From positions 26,024,501 through 26,088,500 of the forward strand of contig NC_073361.2 of assembly GCF_027580225.2 (NCBI RefSeq): a DNA stretch of 64,000 nt, in the 5' to 3' direction. Both the position numbers and the translations under genes were made by a program. Within the stretch, counting starts at the first letter, position 1, and every line of letters starts with the position of its first letter. This document shows positions 60,471 through 64,000 of this stretch, in pieces. The notes beneath the pieces were generated by a model. The model had not been told where the DNA came from, did not search any database, and saw only the letters and a list, made by a program, of their open reading frames with translations. This stretch comes from Misgurnus anguillicaudatus (taxonomy: Eukaryota; Chordata; Actinopteri; Cypriniformes; Cobitidae).

Positions 60471-60840
60471 GTCCAGTGATAATAAACAATCAAAGGTTTG
60501 AGGCAAATCCGATGGGCATGTATGTCAAACTCCCTTCCGAGACCTCCGTTACACCAAAGCGGAATTGGCGTCCACGCGTCCGCTGAGCATAGCAGAATAA
60601 CTGGCGATCAGATCACTGGATGCTGTAAGTGGCTGATCCGAATGCTGCTGCTCTCCTCGATCCCTCTTTCACCTCTTTTTTGCTCACCCCTCCCTCTTTC
60701 TCTCTCTATATATATGTCTGTCTCTCTCTGCCTCTCTTCCTGCTTCAGATGTTTTGCGTATTGCGCGCTCTTCAAGCTCGTGTGAGTATGCGCGTATAAA
60801 GGGGACGCGTGCAGCTGACACCCGGAACACCCGGAGGACT
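60471..60840 (-). promoter_or_regulatory. probable vav3 5' UTR and proximal promoter area
   Basis: Directly upstream of the vav3 start codons. It contains a long pyrimidine-rich run on the plus strand (about 60650-60745), i.e. GA-rich in the vav3 sense, with a TATATATA block at about 60706-60714, and a CpG-bearing part (60560-60600 and 60760-60815). No transcription start can be fixed from sequence alone; the role is inferred from position. Confidence 0.35.
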
Positions 60841-61221
60841 AATGATTATACAGTGGCCACTGTATTTTAACACTTGTGTACATATAACCAAACTGGATTC
60901 TACATAAGACGTTTTGTTGTGTCATTTTTGCAATAATTATAAGATCATTTTAGTGAAGTCAGTGTTGTAGTTAGTTCATCATGCTAGCTTGAAACACAAA
61001 CATATTTTGTTTAAATTTTGAATAGGGTCTATTTTTATGATTTAAAGCAGACCTTTTGGATTTCAAGACCCCCCATTGTCCACAACAACTGAAGCCCCCT
61101 CACCCATAAGTTTTACTTAATACAATTCTAGTGTGTGGCATAACTAAAAGATGTATGTATATTCATTGTAAAATACCTAAACACTAAGAAATATATTTTA
61201 TGTTTAGTCTAATTGGTCAAA

Positions 61222-61815
61222 ATACTGTATGTACCCCAGCTGTTACCCGGGCAGTACCCTTTCAAAAAGTACAGCTTTGGACTTAAACGACTTCACATTA
61301 GGAAATATCTCACAGATACAAACAGTGTTGGGGGTAAAGCATTACAAGTAACGTGCATTACGTAATAATACTAAAGTGAAGTAACGCATTACTTTTTAAA
61401 TATTTTTAGTTTAATTCATTCGAATAAAAAAATATATGTACTGAGTTAAACTGAACGTAGTCACATTATGCGTACACGCCTGTGTTGGAACAGTTTGAGT
61501 CAGAAACTGAGATGGCAGACCAGAGCTCGACATTTTTATGATGAAATATGCAATTTTTGAATGCAGAACTTTTCATTCATAAAAACACCTGCAAGGCCTG
61601 AAAGAGATCAAGCCTCAGCCAAGAAAAAGTAACTAAAACGTAACGTAAGCATTACTTTCCATGAAAAGTAACGCAATTAGTTACTTTTTGGGGAGTAGCT
61701 TAATATTGTAATGCATTACTTTTAAAAGTAACTTTTCCCAACACTGGATACAAATGTATACATATTATACCTAATGGACCTTTTATAAAGCCACAATAAC
61801 AGCTGGGGTGCATTT
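61222..61815. repeat. GGTACC-type repeat copy 5, interrupted
   Basis: Left CCCCAGCTGTTACCCGGGCA, GTACCCTTTCAAAAAGTACA and right ATGTATACATATTATACCTA, ACAGCTGGGGTGCA are the two inverted ends of one element. It is split by the 61323-61746 insertion. Confidence 0.75.
61323..61746. mobile_element. 424-bp hAT-type MITE, perfect duplication GATACAAA
   Basis: Ends CAGTGTTGGGGGTAAAGC and CTTTTCCCAACACTG. GATACAAA flanks both sides (61315-61322 and 61747-61754). Interior AAGTAACGCATTACTTTTTA and similar GTAACG/CGTTAC words, typical of a common teleost family. Confidence 0.92.
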
Positions 61816-62081
61816 AGACCCCTTGGAGGTCTGTTTAGTGTGAAGTCTTTTATTTTACTTTCAACTTACTCTTGTTTTATTTAGTGGAATGGCTTTTCAT
61901 TCAAATCGTTTGTAATAATTTACCAGATAGCATAATCATTTACAGTTGACAATATGTCAACTCTTTTATATTTATTTTATATTTCTTTAACATTTTCATA
62001 TTGAAATATTGTTTAAAAAACAGAAAATTATGGCCTATTTTTAATTTAATTTAATTTTCATTTAAAATTCTAATGTGTGCC

Positions 62082-62085
<4 letters not shown>

Positions 62086-62128
<43 letters not shown>
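62086..62128. repeat. (GA)n microsatellite
   Basis: Pure AG dinucleotides; produces a spurious Arg/Glu-repeat ORF on either strand. Confidence 0.97.
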
Positions 62129-62129
<1 letters not shown>

Positions 62130-63682
62130 GGCAAAAGAGAGATAGGCAGCAAGTAATGCATTGTCATACAGTAGATATCCTGTTTCTGTCTATCTCCTGC
62201 TGCTGTCATAATGAAGTTCAGGAGGTCTACATCAACACGGTCAGCTGGGACTGTCCACATTTTCACTTACTTTCGACAAGCAGGCTATTATTATATAAAA
62301 CTATGCACAAAATTCAACTAAATAAAAAATCTGATTTAAACATTAACATTCACAGAAATAACATTTCATTTAACAGAAGTCACTTCTGTATTTTGCATTA
62401 AATAATACATTTTGTTATTTGAGAAGGTACTTTGCATACTTCCTAACAGATAGCGTGATGTTACGTCCAGCAGGCACCATCTCACACGTTTACATGTTTC
62501 ATAAGGCCCATGTGAATGAGATCGTGGAGCAGGGGGTCTTGAGCGTGCCGTGAGGATAAATTAAACCATCTGTCAGTCATAACCAGGGACTGTTAGGAGC
62601 CTTATTATCTGTGTGCTAAATTCTTTATTTATTTTCCATTCTGTTGTAAAGGGTTGAGTGAGGGCAACTTGCATAGAGGAGGATTCATATAACAAGAACT
62701 ATTTCCTGTACCAACACTGCTGCAGTCATCACATGGGTTGTGTTTCTATCCCCTATAACACCGGGATGGAAGGGCTGGACGGCATCATCCATCACAAATC
62801 AATCCCTAGAGAGACCATCAGACGGTGATAGCCTAAAGCAGCCGTTCCACGCGGTGGGAGGGGCTTAACTGCAAAGCAGCGCCCCATTCTGCGCTCTCCC
62901 CGTTTCACGATTGGTTAGAAAGGCTAAAGAGGAAGTCTGAAAATGTGGGCAAGCGCAGGAAGGAAGTGGAGAGCACAGGATGTTTGGAGCCAATCTCTAT
63001 CTCTCTTTTCCTTCCTTCACAACGTTAGAGACTTGGCACAAGTCAGTCGCCCCCTCTGCGCTGACAGATGATCAAAGTGCCACACACAAGCCAAATTCTT
63101 AGAGAGACTCGAGCATTGCCACATTGCTGCCATTCTAATAATTGGCATCCTCGTCGTGACCTGCATTGTGTTTTAGGTTATAGTCAGACCTGGCATGCTA
63201 ATGATTGCTCATCTGGTGACAATATTTCCTGTGCTCTGTATAAGCATCATATTTCACAAATAACTGATCAAGGTTGATAGGTGTTATAGAAATATTCTAG
63301 GTTAAACTCTATTGATAGCAGCATGTTGTAAATTACCACAGCAAATATGTGGGTAAGTACCAAAATGCTACTATGGGGCATCAGGCCTATAATTTTAATA
63401 AAATATTTGTTTGTAAATCCAAAAAAGATCACGTGATGTTATGTTATTTGTTATATGTTATAGACGGTTTCAGCAGTAGTTACAACATAAACAAGCAGCT
63501 TTCGTGGTCAACATTTAATTTCCGGTAAACTCCGCTAAGAATAAATAACAACAAAGTTATTTAAACAGTTTATTTATAACAAGCAAAAAAACAACAACAC
63601 GTAGATTACCTAGGAAACCAAAACATTTGTTATTTTCGACTATGCATTTGTTCAAGAGTTTAATTTAGCAACTAGTCAGACC

Positions 63683-64000
63683 ATATGTTATATGTTACGT
63701 TATGTTGCGTTGCAATACGTTACGTTACGGTGCATTGCGTTTTGTTGCATTTTGTTATGTTACGTTGTTATATGTTATGTGTTATATGTTACGTTATGTT
63801 GCGTTGCAATACGTTAGGTTACGGTGCATTGCGTTGTGTTGCGTTTCGTTATGTTGTTATATGTTATATGTGTTATATGTTATATATTATGTTATGTTAT
63901 GTTATACTTTATTTGTTATATGTTATGTTATATGTCATATGTTATATGTTTTATGTTACGTTGCGTTACGTTGCGTTAGGTTACATTGCGTTAGGTTACG
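63683..64000. repeat. 5-bp-periodic satellite (GTTAT/GTTAC/GTTGC variants), runs off the edge
   Basis: Built of pentamers such as ATGTT, ACGTT, GCGTT, ATATG-TT. A higher-order copy TATGTTACGTTATGTTGCGT followed by TGCAATACGTTA occurs at about 63690 and again at about 63790. The array continues beyond the window. Confidence 0.88.

Larger units (their letters stand above)
49591..60263 (-). other. vav3 intron 1 (10.7 kb)
   Basis: Contains the nested repeats at 49690-51170, a palindrome at 52831, repeats at 53278-54010 and 54366-54824, and (GA)n at 57899. Nothing recognised in 51180-52500, 54830-56460, 57080-57890, 57940-59030 and 59340-60260. 56460-57075 is CpG-rich with a possible cryptic exon; 59040-59330 looks like complex unique sequence. 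No second gene supported. Confidence 0.55.
60841..64000 (-). other. vav3 upstream flank
   Basis: No gene seen. Contains a nested repeat (61222-61815), (GA)n (62086-62128) and the terminal pentamer array (63683-64000). 62450-63300 is unique-looking, GC-richer and could be regulatory; no specific site can be named. 61020-61220 and 61820-62080 hold nothing recognised. Confidence 0.5.

Noticed and set aside
60225..60506. N-terminal extension of vav3 exon 1 ([11 protein letters not shown] before MM)
   Set aside because: The upstream open codons begin with TTG, not ATG, and end at an in-frame TGA; no upstream start codon.
62075..62401. Arg/Glu-repeat ORFs over the GA microsatellite on both strands
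   Set aside because: Direct product of translating (GA)n; no real gene evidence.

Overview
The window is vertebrate, almost certainly teleost, nuclear DNA: AT-rich, with one gene split by GT-AG introns, no dense ORFs, and a very heavy load of short DNA transposons (MITEs), tRNA-derived SINEs, microsatellites and LINE relics. Several repeat types look like those common in cyprinid-type fishes; that lineage guess is inference from remembered repeat styles, not a search. The only protein-coding gene I can support is the 5' part of vav3, a Rho-family guanine nucleotide exchange factor, on the minus strand. Fifteen coding exons were placed by translation and splice sites, from the start codons at 60470/60467 down to 3363. 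They encode about residues 1-500: the CH domain (exons 1-3), the acidic tyrosine region with Y141, Y160 and Y173 (exons 4-5), the DH domain (exons 6-12) and the PH domain (exons 12-15). The C1, SH3, SH2 and SH3 parts must lie to the left of the window. Layout on the minus strand, reading right to left: 60471-64000 is upstream flank and promoter area, ending in a 5-bp-periodic satellite that runs off the right edge. Exon 1 (60264-60470) is followed by intron 1 (10.7 kb), exon 2 (49474-49590) and intron 2 (27.1 kb). Exons 3 and 4 lie at about 22.1-22.3 kb, exons 5-10 at 16.1-18.3 kb, exon 11 at 9.2 kb, exons 12-14 at 6.2-6.9 kb and exon 15 at 3.4 kb. One junction (exon 14/15) cannot be joined in frame by a canonical GT-AG intron. 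Introns are packed with transposons, many nested. Insertions can be read directly by comparing filled and empty copies of the same repeat inside this window: two TTAA-target (piggyBac-like) insertions have empty paralogous sites here, one Harbinger-like MITE pair has a TAA duplication, and four hAT-type elements have perfect 8-bp duplications (ATATATTC, CTGTCACC, GATACAAA, CCATATAG). A head-to-tail triplet of the Harbinger-like MITE with identical 16-bp linkers lies in intron 4. I saw no CRISPR array, no operon, no tRNA or rRNA gene, and no novel gene system. The most notable items are the anomalous vav3 splice junction, the MITE triplet, the nested insertion records and a CpG-rich possible cryptic exon near 56.5 kb.
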